A DNA stretch of 32,591 bases from Streptomyces sp. CC53 (GCF_001865245.1 NZ_MKXB01000176.1:1-32591); one strand, 5' to 3'; positions 1 through 8,196 are shown, counted from the first letter of the stretch. The notes: a model not told the origin generated them from the letters alone. A program made the numbers and translations.

Positions 1-209
1 GCCCGGGTTCCGCCCACGGCGGGCAGCCCGCCGCCCCGCCGCAGCCCGCCCACGAGCCGCCACCGCCGCCCGCGCCCCGGCAGGTCGCCCCCGAGGACGA
101 CGTACCGGAAGAGGACGATCCGGACCTCGTCGAGTCGGCCCTCTCCAGTCACGAGCTGATCGTCCGAGAGCTCGGCGCGACCGTCCTGGACGAATACACG
201 AACGAGTGA
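1..209 (+). CDS. dnaX: DNA polymerase III subunit gamma/tau, C-terminal end (partial)
   Basis: This is the last 68 codons of a gene that begins upstream of the window; the reading frame starts at base 3 and ends with TGA at 207-209. The visible part is a proline-rich stretch (about 30 residues), then an acidic patch ([14 protein letters not shown]), then a conserved ending that includes the short motif [15 protein letters not shown]. Actinobacterial gamma/tau subunits end in this way, with a Pro/Ala-rich linker followed by a short terminal helix. The protein is the clamp-loader ATPase and organiser of the replicative polymerase; none of its ATPase or clamp-loader domains are inside the window. 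The call rests on the tail sequence and on the neighbour purD, which follows dnaX in Streptomyces genomes as I remember them. Confidence 0.75.
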   Translation, partial: PGSAHGGQPAAPPQPAHEPPPPPAPRQVAPEDDVPEEDDPDLVESALSSHELIVRELGATVLDEYTNE

Positions 210-257
210 GGGCATCCCGGTCGGCGGCCCGCACAAAGCGCGGGGCGGGCTCCGGGC

Positions 258-270
258 TACCCTGGCTGGC
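258..270 (+). promoter_or_regulatory. candidate -10 of a leaderless purD transcript
   Basis: TACCCT at 258-263 fits the TAnnnT pattern of Streptomyces -10 elements. It lies 7 nt before the GTG at 271, the spacing expected if transcription starts at or next to the start codon. No Shine-Dalgarno sequence is visible between the dnaX stop and purD. No good -35 hexamer is visible 17-18 bp upstream, so this is tentative. Confidence 0.4.
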
Positions 271-1521
271 GTGAAGGTCCTCGTCATCGGCGGCGGCGCC
301 CGCGAACACGCCCTGTGCCGCTCCCTCTCCCTCGATCCCGACGTCACCGCTCTGCACTGCGCGCCCGGCAACGCCGGAATCGCGGAGGTCGCCGAGCTCC
401 ACCAGGTGGACGCCCTCGACGGCGCCGCCGTGGCCGGCCTGGCCCGCGCCCTGGAAGCCGACCTCGTCGTCGTCGGCCCGGAGGCCCCGCTCGTCGCGGG
501 CGTCGCCGACGCCGTGCGCGCCGCCGGCATCCCCTGCTTCGGCCCGTCGCAGGAGGCCGCCCAGCTGGAGGGCTCCAAGGCGTTCGCCAAGGACGTCATG
601 GCCGCCGCCGGGGTGCCGACCGCCCGCAGCTACGTCTGCACGACGCCCGACGAGATCGACGAGGCACTCGACGCCTTCGGCGCCCCGTACGTCGTCAAGG
701 ACGACGGCCTCGCGGCCGGCAAGGGCGTCGTCGTCACGGGTGACGTCGAGGAGGCCCGCGCCCACGCGCTCTCCTGCGAGCGGGTGGTGATCGAGGAGTA
801 CCTCGACGGACCCGAGGTCTCCCTCTTCGCCGTCACCGACGGCACGACCGTGCTGCCGCTGACCCCCGCCCAGGACTTCAAGCGGGCCTACGACGACGAC
901 GAGGGCCCGAACACCGGCGGCATGGGCGCCTACTCGCCGCTGCCGTGGGCGGAGCCGAAGCTGGTCGACGAGGTCATGGACACCGTGCTCCAGCCGACCG
1001 TCGACGAACTGCGCCGCCGCGGCACTCCGTTCTCCGGCCTGCTGTACGCGGGTCTCGCCCTGACCGGCCGCGGCGTCCGCGTCATCGAGTTCAACGCGCG
1101 CTTCGGCGACCCGGAGACCCAGGTTGTCCTGGCCCGGCTGCGCACCCCGCTCGCCCGTGTCCTGCTGAACGCCGCGAACGGCACGCTCGACTCGGAGCCG
1201 CCGCTGACCTGGCGCGACGACGCCGCCGTGACCGTGGTCGTCGCGTCGGAGAACTATCCTGCGTCGCCGCGCACCGGCGATCCCGTCACCGGCCTGGACG
1301 CGGTCGCGGAGCACGACGCCCCGCACGCGTACGTCCTGCACGCCGGGACCAGGAGGGACGGTGAGCACGTGGTGAGCGCCGGCGGCCGCGTCCTGTCGGT
1401 CACCGCGACGGGCAAGGACCTCGCACAGGCCCGGCAGCGCGCGTACGCGGCGGTGGACCGCATCGGCCTGAAGGGCTCGCACCACCGTACGGACATCGCG
1501 CGCCGGGCCGCGGGCGAGTAG
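271..1521 (+). CDS. purD: phosphoribosylamine--glycine ligase (GAR synthetase)
   Basis: Encodes a 416-residue cytosolic ATP-grasp enzyme that joins glycine to phosphoribosylamine, the second step of de novo purine synthesis. The N-terminal Rossmann-like start [15 protein letters not shown] is typical of PurD. The ATP-grasp core follows: [10 protein letters not shown] (about residues 147-156), [31 protein letters not shown] and the metal/nucleotide segment [11 protein letters not shown] (about 275-285). Length is normal for the family. The GTG start at 271 is chosen because the conserved N-terminus begins there and a -10-like TACCCT lies 7 nt upstream. There is no Shine-Dalgarno, so the mRNA is probably leaderless. 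It follows dnaX by 61 bp and is not operonic with the next purine gene, purC, which lies 4.9 kb away. Confidence 0.97.
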   Translation: MKVLVIGGGAREHALCRSLSLDPDVTALHCAPGNAGIAEVAELHQVDALDGAAVAGLARALEADLVVVGPEAPLVAGVADAVRAAGIPCFGPSQEAAQLEGSKAFAKDVMAAAGVPTARSYVCTTPDEIDEALDAFGAPYVVKDDGLAAGKGVVVTGDVEEARAHALSCERVVIEEYLDGPEVSLFAVTDGTTVLPLTPAQDFKRAYDDDEGPNTGGMGAYSPLPWAEPKLVDEVMDTVLQPTVDELRRRGTPFSGLLYAGLALTGRGVRVIEFNARFGDPETQVVLARLRTPLARVLLNAANGTLDSEPPLTWRDDAAVTVVVASENYPASPRTGDPVTGLDAVAEHDAPHAYVLHAGTRRDGEHVVSAGGRVLSVTATGKDLAQARQRAYAAVDRIGLKGSHHRTDIARRAAGE

Positions 1522-2053
1522 GCGCCGATCCCGACGGGCCGCGCCTGACCTGGACGTGGCTGCGGCCGGCTCTCCCGGCAGGGGCGGGCCGCGGTGGTCC
1601 CAGCGGGGTCGCGGGCCGCGCCCGGTTCGCCGTGCCGGTCCGGCCACGGTCCTCACGACCGGCCCGGCCACCGTCGGCGCCTCCGCCCTGAGGCCGCCGG
1701 CGTCGCCCGCGGCGGCTGCGGCGGCCGTGCCGTACCGCTCTCGCCGTAGCGGCGGGGGAGGCTGGTCCGTCGCGGCCTCGCGCGGTGACACCAGGTCCTG
1801 CTTTCCCGGCGCGCGGCGGCTGCTCCTCTTGCCCCGGCGGACGACGGTTGTTCCTCTCGGGGGGACCGGCCGCGCCGGGCGACCGGTCGCCGCACCCCGC
1901 GTACGCAGGCCGGACCGGTGCGGGTGGCTCCGCCGGGTCCGCCGACGCGGGTCCGCTGACGCCGGGTCCGCCGGTGCCAGGTCGGCCGACGCCGGCGGAA
2001 CCTCCTGCGCGACCGGGCCGCCGTAGCCACGGGCCGCCAGCCAGCCTGGGCCC

Positions 2054-2143
2054 GCAGGACCAGGTGCCCGCAGGGACCCCTCGGCGCGCAGAGCCACGTG
2101 CCCGCCGGGACCCCTCGGCGCGCAGGACGACCTGCCCGCCGGG
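2054..2143. repeat. 34-bp tandem repeat, about 2.6 copies
   Basis: Unit 1 spans 2054-2087, unit 2 spans 2088-2121 and a partial unit 3 spans 2122-2143. Each begins GCAG and contains TGCCCGC; units 1 and 2 share GGGACCCCTCGGCGC. Units 1 and 2 differ at only a few positions. Confidence 0.8.
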
Positions 2144-2287
2144 GCCGTGTGCACGCCGGTCGCCAACGGCTCGCGGCAACCGGTCGGGCCGCCGGTCGGC
2201 GGGCCGCCGCACGTGAATCGGGGGCCTCGCCCAGCCGTCCTTCCTCTCGCCAAAGCCATTCCATCGAGTGACGACTCACCCATCCGG

Positions 2288-2316
2288 ATGACGCCCGCCG
2301 GTGCCCCAACTAGGGT
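2288..2316 (+). promoter_or_regulatory. candidate promoter for the 2461 gene
   Basis: ATGACG (2288-2293), a 17-bp spacer, and TAGGGT (2311-2316) resemble a housekeeping-type -35/-10 pair. It would give a leader of about 140 nt before the GTG at 2461. Based on pattern only. Confidence 0.35.
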
Positions 2317-2460
2317 GCCGCGCAGGCGTTCCGGCACTTGGCCCACCGGCATTGCGATGTCAGGGGCGGGTGTCACAGTGGGGGAGTGAGCAAATCCGCC
2401 GCAGGCAGCGGGCCCGGGAAGGGCCGTCTGCCACAGGGCTGGAGGGGGTGACGTACGGCT

Positions 2461-4236
2461 GTGTTCGGTTCCGGTTTCCGCAAGGACAAGGGCGCCGCGG
2501 AGACCTCGGGTTCGCGGGCGTTCCCGGGGTCTCCGAACGCCATGGGTGAGGAGCGGGGTGCGCGCGCGGCACGCGCCCGGGCTCTCGCGGTGCTCCGGGT
2601 GCGCGGAAGGGCGTGGGCCGTGGCCCTGCTGCCCGCCGCGGTCGCGGTCGTCCTGCTCTCCGGCGGGGTGAGCGGCCATCTGACCGGCCCCGGCTGGGAT
2701 GTCGCCCGCGGTGTCATGGTGGCCGTCGCCGTGCTGGTGCTGGCCGTTGCCGCGGGCACCGCCGCCGTGATCGCCCGGGCCCGCCCGGCGCAGACCCCCA
2801 CGGTGGAGATCACGGAGGCGGCGGCGCCCGACCTGTACCGGATGGTGCGGGACCTCGCCGCACGGCTGTCGGTGCCCGCTCCCTCGGCGATAGCGCTGAC
2901 CCCGGACTGCGACAGCTGGCTGGAGGACCGCGCTCACCCGACCGCGGAAGGCGGCAGCACCCGCACGGACGGCGCCGGTTCCTCCGGGCCGACAGCCGCG
3001 CCGGTGCTGGTCGTAGGGTCGCCGTTCCTGTGGTGGATGCGCGTGGGCGAGCTGCGGGCCGTGCTCGCGCCCGTCGTGGCCGGTACGGGCGCGTCCGTAC
3101 AGCCGGACATAGCCGCGGCCCGCCGTTTCGTACGCGGGCTCGACGCCGCGGTCGCGCTTGCGGACGGGCCCGGTCTCGGCGCTGTACGGCGGCTGGGGGC
3201 GCGGGCCGCCGGAGCGGTCGCCCGGCCGATGCTGTCGGCGGTGCGCGGGCACGTGGCCGAGATGGAGCGCGGCGTCGCCGCGGCAGCCTCGGAGCGGGCC
3301 CAGGCCGTCGACTACGGCCTGCGGATCGTCGCGCAGGAACAGGTCGGTCTCGCCTACGCGGGCTGGGACCGCCTCCTGACCCGGGTGGCGCTGCCCGCCT
3401 GGCGCATGGGCCGCTGGCCGTCCCGGCTGGACGCCGGGGTGGTCGCGGCGCTCACCGAGCTGTCGCGGCGCGACCGGCTCGCCGACGGGTACACGTCGCG
3501 GCTCGGCGAACGGCCCGCCTGCGACCTGTTGGAAGAGCCGGGCCTCGTCGACGAGGCGGCCTCCCTGCTGGCGGCCCGGCTTTTTCACGGCGGGCCCGCG
3601 CGGACGGGACCCGACTGGGCGCCGGTGGACTGGCAGGAGTACCCGCGGGAGGTCGTCGACCGGAAGTGGCGGACCGAGGCCGCGCGCCTGCACCGGGCGC
3701 TGGACCGGCTCGGGGCGCCCGAGGCGCCGACGCTGGAGCGGGTCTTCGCCCACCTGGCCGCCGCGCCGGACGGCGACCTGTTGGCTGCCGCGCTCACCGC
3801 GGAGGTCGCCCGGGAGGACGCCGCCCGCGAGGAGGCCGTACGTGACGCGGCCGGGGCCGGTACGGCCCGCGCCGCAGACTCCCGGCAGCCCGACGGCGAC
3901 GCCCGGTCCCGGCCCCCGGGCCCCGAGGCGCTGCTGCTCCCGGACGGGGGCGACCTGCCGCTCGTACCGCTCCAGCCGCCGCGCACCGGACGGGACCTGC
4001 TGACCGACCACGTGACGGCGACGGTGTGCTGCGCTGCGGTGGACACGGCCGGCGCGGCCCCGGGCCTGGACTGGCTGGACGGACCGACGCTGCTGGTCGA
4101 CGGGGCCGGCGCGGCCGCCCGCGCCGAGGTGTCGTCCGGAGTCCTCGCGCTCGTCGAGGACGCCGACCCGAAGCCCCTGCGCACCTGGCTCACCACCCTG
4201 GGCATCCGCCCCGAGGCCCCCCTGCGCCTCACCTGA
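2461..4236 (+). CDS. membrane protein with degenerate M48-peptidase-like domain
   Basis: Encodes 591 residues. After a basic N-terminus there are two hydrophobic segments (about residues 51-70 and 84-105), so it is probably anchored in the cell membrane by a hairpin. The next part (AAPDLYRMVRDLAARL, then VLVVGSPFLWWMRVGELRAVLAP at about 182-204) has the layout of M48 zinc metalloproteases, where a similar phrase runs directly into the HExxH zinc motif. Here the equivalent residues read PVVAG (204-208), so both zinc-binding histidines and the catalytic Glu appear lost. The rest is rich in Ala, Arg and Glu, with Trp/Tyr motifs such as DWQEYPREVVDRKWR (about 384-398), and ends in an unrecognised C-terminal domain. 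The GTG start at 2461 follows GGAGGGGG (2441-2448) with a rather long spacer of about 13 nt; ATG 2542 is an alternative. Function is unknown; a non-catalytic scaffold or sensor is only a guess. Confidence 0.8.
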   Translation: MFGSGFRKDKGAAETSGSRAFPGSPNAMGEERGARAARARALAVLRVRGRAWAVALLPAAVAVVLLSGGVSGHLTGPGWDVARGVMVAVAVLVLAVAAGTAAVIARARPAQTPTVEITEAAAPDLYRMVRDLAARLSVPAPSAIALTPDCDSWLEDRAHPTAEGGSTRTDGAGSSGPTAAPVLVVGSPFLWWMRVGELRAVLAPVVAGTGASVQPDIAAARRFVRGLDAAVALADGPGLGAVRRLGARAAGAVARPMLSAVRGHVAEMERGVAAAASERAQAVDYGLRIVAQEQVGLAYAGWDRLLTRVALPAWRMGRWPSRLDAGVVAALTELSRRDRLADGYTSRLGERPACDLLEEPGLVDEAASLLAARLFHGGPARTGPDWAPVDWQEYPREVVDRKWRTEAARLHRALDRLGAPEAPTLERVFAHLAAAPDGDLLAAALTAEVAREDAAREEAVRDAAGAGTARAADSRQPDGDARSRPPGPEALLLPDGGDLPLVPLQPPRTGRDLLTDHVTATVCCAAVDTAGAAPGLDWLDGPTLLVDGAGAAARAEVSSGVLALVEDADPKPLRTWLTTLGIRPEAPLRLT

Positions 4237-4836
4237 CGGCACCCACCGGAGCCACCCGCGGCTGCGGCACCCGCGCGTGTGCCGACGCGGGCGGGGGCGC
4301 ACCCCCTGGGCCCGCCGTGCGCGCGAGACCGGTGCCGCTCCGGTCCCGTCGTGGCTGGGGTGAGGTGCAGTTCCCGGGCCTGCCGAGCGTGCGGGTCGTG
4401 CGCGCTCCGGTCCCGTCGTGGCTGGGTTGGTGCAGCTACGGGGTCTACCGTGCGCGCGGACCGTGCAGCCGGGGCCTGTGGTGGCTGGGGGCAGGGGCGC
4501 ACCCCCAGGGCCCGCCGTGCGCGCGCGCCGCGCGGCCGCCTGGCTCATCGTGCCTGCCAGCCGGGCCGTCGCGGTCTCGTGCCCTCACGGTCCCGGGCCC
4601 TCGCCGGGTCCTCCGCCCGGTCCCGCGACGTTCTGGCCGTGTGCCGGCAGGCCATCCCCCCGACGGGTGACACCGGCGCACCCACAACGGAATGCCTCGC
4701 TCCGTTCACGTCAATTCGCGACGACCGGTGACGGAGTGCGTGCGTAATGTGATGTGCTGGGGACCGGCGCTGAACGCGCCGCGACAGCCGAGCGTGGAGC
4801 CGGGCGGAGCGGGGGAGTCGAGGGAGGGGCAGCACC
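4237..4836. other. intergenic region with degenerate direct repeats
   Basis: About 600 bp with no supported gene; open frames through it are repeat-derived. It contains a ~32-bp direct repeat (4293-4324 and 4493-4524) and a ~22-bp repeat (4338-4359 and 4405-4426), with a third degenerate copy near 4470-4490. The motif GTGGCTGG followed by GCAGTTCCC resembles the dispersed intergenic repeats common in Streptomyces (from memory). The last 130 bp (4690-4770) are less GC-rich and contain TAATGT (4745-4750), a possible -10 for the next gene, without a convincing -35. Confidence 0.55.
4293..4524. repeat. pair of ~32-bp direct repeats 200 bp apart
   Basis: Copies at 4293-4324 and 4493-4524 both read GGGGCGCACCCCC then one variable base, then GGGCCCGCCGTGCGCGCG. 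Between them lies the second pair CTCCGGTCCCGTCGTGGCTG (4338 and 4405). Confidence 0.8.
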
Positions 4837-6315
4837 ATGCGGGCGGAGCAGGTACGGCGGTGGGAGTCCGGTGCGCTGGCCCACGCCGTCGACGATCCAT
4901 TCGGCCAGGGCCCACTGCCCTGGCTGCGGGGCACCGAGCAGTACGTGGACGAGCACGGGCGGCTCACGCCCTGGTACGCGGTGCCGCCGGTCGCCCCGGG
5001 GCGCGACGCGTCGGCCGGCTCGGGGGGCGCGCCCCGCCCGGCGGACGACGTGCACCTCCAGATCAAGGGCTTCGCCTCCACCGGCGCCGTGGCACCCGGC
5101 GAGGCGATCGACTTCCGCATCACGGTGAACCCGCCGCAGCAGTTCTCGGTCGACGTCTACCGCATAGGTCACTACGGCGGCGACGGCGCCGCCAAGATCA
5201 CGACCAGTCCGCGGCTGTCCGGCATCGTGCAGCCGCCCCCGCTCACCGCGGGCCGTACGGTCTCCTGCCACCACTGGTGGCTGTCCTGGCGGCTGCCGAT
5301 CCCGTCGTACTGGACGATCGGCGCGTACGTCGCCGTGCTGACCACCAGGGACGGACACCGCTCGCACATCCCGTTCACGGTCCGCGACGGCCACCCCGCC
5401 GACCTGCTCCTCGTGCTGCCGGACGTGACCTGGCAGGCGTACAACCTCTACCCGGAGGACGGCCGCACCGGCGCCAGCCTCTACCACGCGTGGGACGCGG
5501 ACGGGGGCCTCCTCGGGGAGGCGGACGCCGCCGCGACGCTCTCCTTCGACCGGCCCTACGCCGGCCAGGGCCTGCCCCTGCACATCGGGCACGCCTACGA
5601 CGTGATCCGCTGGGCCGAGCGGTACGGCTACGACCTCGCGTACGCCGACGCCAGCGACCTGCACGCGGGCCGCGTCGACCCGACCCGTTACCGCGGCCTG
5701 GTCTTCCCCGGCCACGACGAGTACTGGTCGGTGCCGATGCGCCGGGCCGTCGAGCAGGCGCGGGACTGCGGCACGTCCCTGGTGTTCCTGTCCGCCAACA
5801 CCATGTACTGGCAGGTGGAGCTGGCCCCGTCCCCCTCGGGGGTCCCCGACCGGCTGCTCAGCTGCCGAAAACGCCAGGGCCCCGGGAAGGCCGCACTGTG
5901 GCGGGAGGTCGACAGGCCGGAGCAGCAGCTGCTCGGCATCCAGTACGCCGGCCGCGTCCGGGACCCGCAGCCCCTGGTCGTCCGGAACGCGGAGCACTGG
6001 CTGTGGGAGGCCACCGGGGCCGGCGAGGGCGACGCGCTGCCCGGCCTCGTCGCGGGCGAGGCCGACCGCTACTTCCCCCGCACGCCGCTCCCCGACCACC
6101 AGTGCCGCATCCTGCTGGCGCACTCGCCCTACCGGGACGGCGGCGGGGCCTTACGCCACCAGGAGACGTCGCTGTACCGCGCGCCGTCCGGCGCCCTCGT
6201 CTTCGCCTCCGGCACCCTCGGCTGGTCCCCGGCCCTGGACCGCCCGGGTCATGTCGACGCCCGTGTCCAGCGCGCCACGGCCAATCTGCTGGACCGCATC
6301 TGCAAACGGGACTAG
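4837..6315 (+). CDS. N,N-dimethylformamidase beta-subunit-like protein
   Basis: Encodes 492 residues resembling the C-terminal domain of the large (beta) subunit of N,N-dimethylformamidase. Recognisable segments are VDVYRIGHYGGDGA (about 107-120), an Ig-like region, VLPDVTWQAYNLYPEDGRTG (about 192-211), the glutamine-amidotransferase-like part YDVIRWAERYGYDL...YRGLVFPGHDEYWS (about 254-301) and SLVFLSANTMYWQVE. In the studied enzyme, two Tyr and one Glu bind iron; candidates here lie in QAYNLY and GHDEYW, but I cannot assign them firmly. No signal peptide is visible. The substrate is unknown, and proteins of this family in actinobacteria are mostly uncharacterised. The ATG start follows GGGAGGGG (4822-4829) with 7-nt spacing. 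Codon 439 (6151-6153) is TTA, a very rare leucine codon in Streptomyces that needs the bldA tRNA. purC follows after 83 bp. Confidence 0.75.
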   Translation: MRAEQVRRWESGALAHAVDDPFGQGPLPWLRGTEQYVDEHGRLTPWYAVPPVAPGRDASAGSGGAPRPADDVHLQIKGFASTGAVAPGEAIDFRITVNPPQQFSVDVYRIGHYGGDGAAKITTSPRLSGIVQPPPLTAGRTVSCHHWWLSWRLPIPSYWTIGAYVAVLTTRDGHRSHIPFTVRDGHPADLLLVLPDVTWQAYNLYPEDGRTGASLYHAWDADGGLLGEADAAATLSFDRPYAGQGLPLHIGHAYDVIRWAERYGYDLAYADASDLHAGRVDPTRYRGLVFPGHDEYWSVPMRRAVEQARDCGTSLVFLSANTMYWQVELAPSPSGVPDRLLSCRKRQGPGKAALWREVDRPEQQLLGIQYAGRVRDPQPLVVRNAEHWLWEATGAGEGDALPGLVAGEADRYFPRTPLPDHQCRILLAHSPYRDGGGALRHQETSLYRAPSGALVFASGTLGWSPALDRPGHVDARVQRATANLLDRICKRD

Positions 6316-6398
6316 AACCGCTCCGTGCCCCCGGACACGGCCGCTCTCCTGCCGTACGGGAGAATTGCCGCGTTGGGACAGACCCACGGGGAGGAACC

Positions 6399-7304
6399 GT
6401 GTCCGGATTCGTAGAAAAGCCCGAACCGCTGCAGGTGCCGGGCTTGGTGCATCTCCACACCGGCAAGGTGCGCGAGCTGTACCGGAACAGCGAGACGGGC
6501 GACCTCGTGATGGTCGCCAGCGATCGCGTCTCGGCGTACGACTGGGTGCTGCCCACCGAGATCCCGGACAAGGGCCGGGTCCTCACCCGGCTGTCCCTGT
6601 GGTGGTTCGACCAGCTCGCCGACCTGATCCCGAACCACGTGATCTCGACGGAGCTGCCCGCCGGCGCCCCCGCCGACTGGGAGGGCCGCACCCTCGTGTG
6701 CCGGTCCCTCCGGATGATCCCCGTCGAGTGCGTCGCACGCGGCTACCTCACGGGTTCCGGCCTGGTCGAGTACGACGAGTCCCGCACGGTCTGCGGGCTC
6801 GCCCTGCCCGAGGGCCTGGTGGACGGCTCCGAGCTGCCCGCCCCGATCTTCACGCCCGCGACGAAGGCCGCGGTCGGCGACCACGACGAGAACGTCTCCT
6901 ACGAGGAGGTGGCCCGCCAGGTCGGTGCGGAGACCGCCGCGCAGCTCCGCCAGACCACCCTCGCCGTCTACAGCCGGGCCCGCGACATCGCCCGCGACCG
7001 GGGGATCATCCTGGCGGACACGAAGTTCGAGTTCGGGCACGACGCGGACGGCGGGCTGGTCCTCGCCGACGAGGTGCTGACCCCGGACTCGTCGCGGTTC
7101 TGGCCCGCCGCCGAGTGGCAGCCGGGCCGCGCGCAGCCCTCGTACGACAAGCAGTTCGTCCGGGACTGGCTCACCTCCCCGGCCTCCGGGTGGGACCGCA
7201 GGAGCGAGCAGCCGCCGCCCGCGCTTCCGCAGGAGATCGTGGACGCGACCCGCGCCAAGTACGTCGAGGCGTACGAGCTGTTGACGGGCTCCGCCTGGCA
7301 GTGA
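6399..7304 (+). CDS. purC: phosphoribosylaminoimidazole-succinocarboxamide synthase (SAICAR synthetase)
   Basis: Encodes 301 residues. The enzyme condenses CAIR with aspartate using ATP, step 8 of purine synthesis, in the cytosol. Diagnostic segments are GKVRELY near the N-terminus, ASDRVSAYDWVLPTEIPDKG (about 43-62), MIPVECVARGYLTGSG (about 107-122), FTPATKAAVGDHDENVSYEE, ILADTKFEFG, LADEVLTPDSSRFWP and PSYDKQFVRDWL. The length suits the longer actinobacterial form. The start is GTG 6399, directly after GGGGAGGA (6388-6395); the same frame stays open far upstream to 4692 through antisense-like sequence, so the start is decided by the ribosome site and the conserved N-terminus. It sits 83 bp after the dimethylformamidase-like gene and could be cotranscribed or have its own promoter. 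Confidence 0.97.
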   Translation: MSGFVEKPEPLQVPGLVHLHTGKVRELYRNSETGDLVMVASDRVSAYDWVLPTEIPDKGRVLTRLSLWWFDQLADLIPNHVISTELPAGAPADWEGRTLVCRSLRMIPVECVARGYLTGSGLVEYDESRTVCGLALPEGLVDGSELPAPIFTPATKAAVGDHDENVSYEEVARQVGAETAAQLRQTTLAVYSRARDIARDRGIILADTKFEFGHDADGGLVLADEVLTPDSSRFWPAAEWQPGRAQPSYDKQFVRDWLTSPASGWDRRSEQPPPALPQEIVDATRAKYVEAYELLTGSAWQ

Positions 7305-7440
7305 CCTGCCGACCGGCGCCCCGCTGACCCGAGAACGGCGGGGCGCGCCGGCCTGCCCGGCGCCGCGCGTCTCCCGGGGCGCCACGTCCCCCAGGACCAC
7401 CGCACGGCTCCGGGAGCACCGCACGGCTCCGGGAACGCCG

Positions 7441-7469
7441 AAGGCCCCGGTCGTGATGACCGGGGCCTT
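7441..7469 (-). terminator. hairpin terminator downstream of tRNA-Gly
   Basis: A 12-bp perfect stem (7441-7452 with 7458-7469) closed by a 5-nt loop. It begins 8 nt past the 3' end of the minus-strand tRNA-Gly. There is no long U-tract, as is common in Streptomyces. It could also stop purC transcripts from the other side. Confidence 0.8.
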
Positions 7470-7477
7470 CGATCCCG

Positions 7478-7550
7478 AGCGGACGACGAGGCTCGAACTC
7501 GCGACCTCAACCTTGGCAAGGTTGCGCTCTACCAACTGAGCTACGTCCGC
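7478..7550 (-). tRNA. tRNA-Gly (anticodon GCC)
   Basis: Reads as a complete 73-nt cloverleaf on the minus strand: 7-bp acceptor GCGGACG/CGTCCGC, D stem GCTC/GAGC with G18G19 present, anticodon stem CAACC/GGTTG with loop TTGCCAA, 5-nt variable loop, and T arm GCGAG/CTCGT around TTCGAGC. Discriminator base T; CCA is not encoded. The anticodon lies at 7515-7517. It is 22 bp downstream of the response regulator stop codon on the same strand and has its own -10 box in that gene's end. Confidence 0.97.
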
Positions 7551-7571
7551 ATGCGCTGTCGCGCGGCACCT

Positions 7572-7577
7572 ACTATA
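7572..7577 (-). promoter_or_regulatory. -10 box (TATAGT) of tRNA-Gly inside the response regulator's last codons
   Basis: On the minus strand TATAGT lies 21-26 nt upstream of the tRNA 5' end. It includes the response regulator's stop codon (TAG, 7575-7573). No clear -35 hexamer is seen at 17 bp. Confidence 0.5.
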
Positions 7578-8196
7578 CCCAACCCCGGTCGCGTGCGAGA
7601 CGCACTGCCGCGTGACGGTTCTCGGCACCGAGCTTGGAGACGGCCGAGGACAGGTAGTTCCGGACCGTTCCGGGGGAGAGGGACGCCCGCTGGGCGATCT
7701 CCGCGACGGGTGCCCCGTCCGCCGCGAGCTCCAGCAGCTCCGCCTCGCGCGGGGTCAGCGGCGAGTCGCCGGACGCGATGGCGTCGGCCGCCAACTCCGG
7801 GTCGACATAGCGGTTCCCGGCGTGCACGGTGCGGATGATCTCGGCGAGCTGCTGCGCGCTGACCGTCTTCGGCACGAAGCCCCGGGCGCCCGCGGCGAGG
7901 GCCCTCTTGAGGTGGCCGGGACGTCCGTGACCGGTCACGATCATGGTGCGGCAGCCGGGCAGCTCCGCCCGCAGGGATGTGGCGACCCTCACGCCGTCGG
8001 CGCCGGGCATCTGGAGGTCCAGCACCGCGACGTCGGGCCGGTGCGTCAGCGCCATGGCGATCGCCTCCGGGCCGGACGCCGCTTCGGCGACCACCTCGAT
8101 GTCGTCCTCCAGTCCGAGCAGCGCCGCCAGCGCCCCCCGGATCAGGTGTTCGTCGTCCGCCAGCAGCACGCGGACGCGCACGGGGTGCGCGGTCAC
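7573..8196 (-). CDS. NarL/FixJ-family response regulator
   Basis: Encodes 207 residues. An N-terminal receiver domain (about 8-120) has the acidic pair D14-D15, the phospho-acceptor D60 in AVLDLQMP, a Thr in TGHG and K109 in FVPKT. A C-terminal LuxR-type helix-turn-helix (about 145-205) shows LTPREAELLELAADG and LSPGTVRNYLSSAVSKLGAENR. It is the output partner of the histidine kinase encoded just upstream. The GTG start at 8196 overlaps the kinase TGA in a GTGA (8196-8193), so the two are probably translationally coupled. The best general comparison is with DesR/LiaR-like regulators, which often control an adjacent ABC exporter. A TGACA palindrome upstream of the ATPase gene is a candidate binding site. 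Confidence 0.95.
   Translation of the reverse strand: MTAHPVRVRVLLADDEHLIRGALAALLGLEDDIEVVAEAASGPEAIAMALTHRPDVAVLDLQMPGADGVRVATSLRAELPGCRTMIVTGHGRPGHLKRALAAGARGFVPKTVSAQQLAEIIRTVHAGNRYVDPELAADAIASGDSPLTPREAELLELAADGAPVAEIAQRASLSPGTVRNYLSSAVSKLGAENRHAAVRLARDRGWV

Larger units (their letters stand above)
1522..2460. other. repeat-rich intergenic region without a supported gene
   Basis: About 940 bp between purD and the next gene. Several open frames cross it on both strands, but their translations are Arg/Pro/Gly-rich with no recognisable motif, no good ribosome-binding site and clear dependence on local repeats, so I call none of them. It holds a 34-bp tandem repeat (2054-2143), a looser run of GCCGAC/GGGTCCGC-type repeats around 1930-2000, and, near the right end, a candidate promoter and a possible short ORF (2386-2451). 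Base composition in 2250-2300 is less GC-rich than its surroundings, which fits a promoter region. Confidence 0.6.

Noticed and set aside
1400..2309. Possible minus-strand genes in the purD downstream gap
   Set aside because: Two overlapping frames translate to Arg/Pro/Gly-rich sequence shaped by the tandem repeats, with no motif or ribosome site.
4692..6398. An N-terminal extension of purC making an 870-residue protein
   Set aside because: The extension overlaps the dimethylformamidase-like gene in another frame and is Arg-rich; purC has its own ribosome site and conserved N-terminus at 6399.
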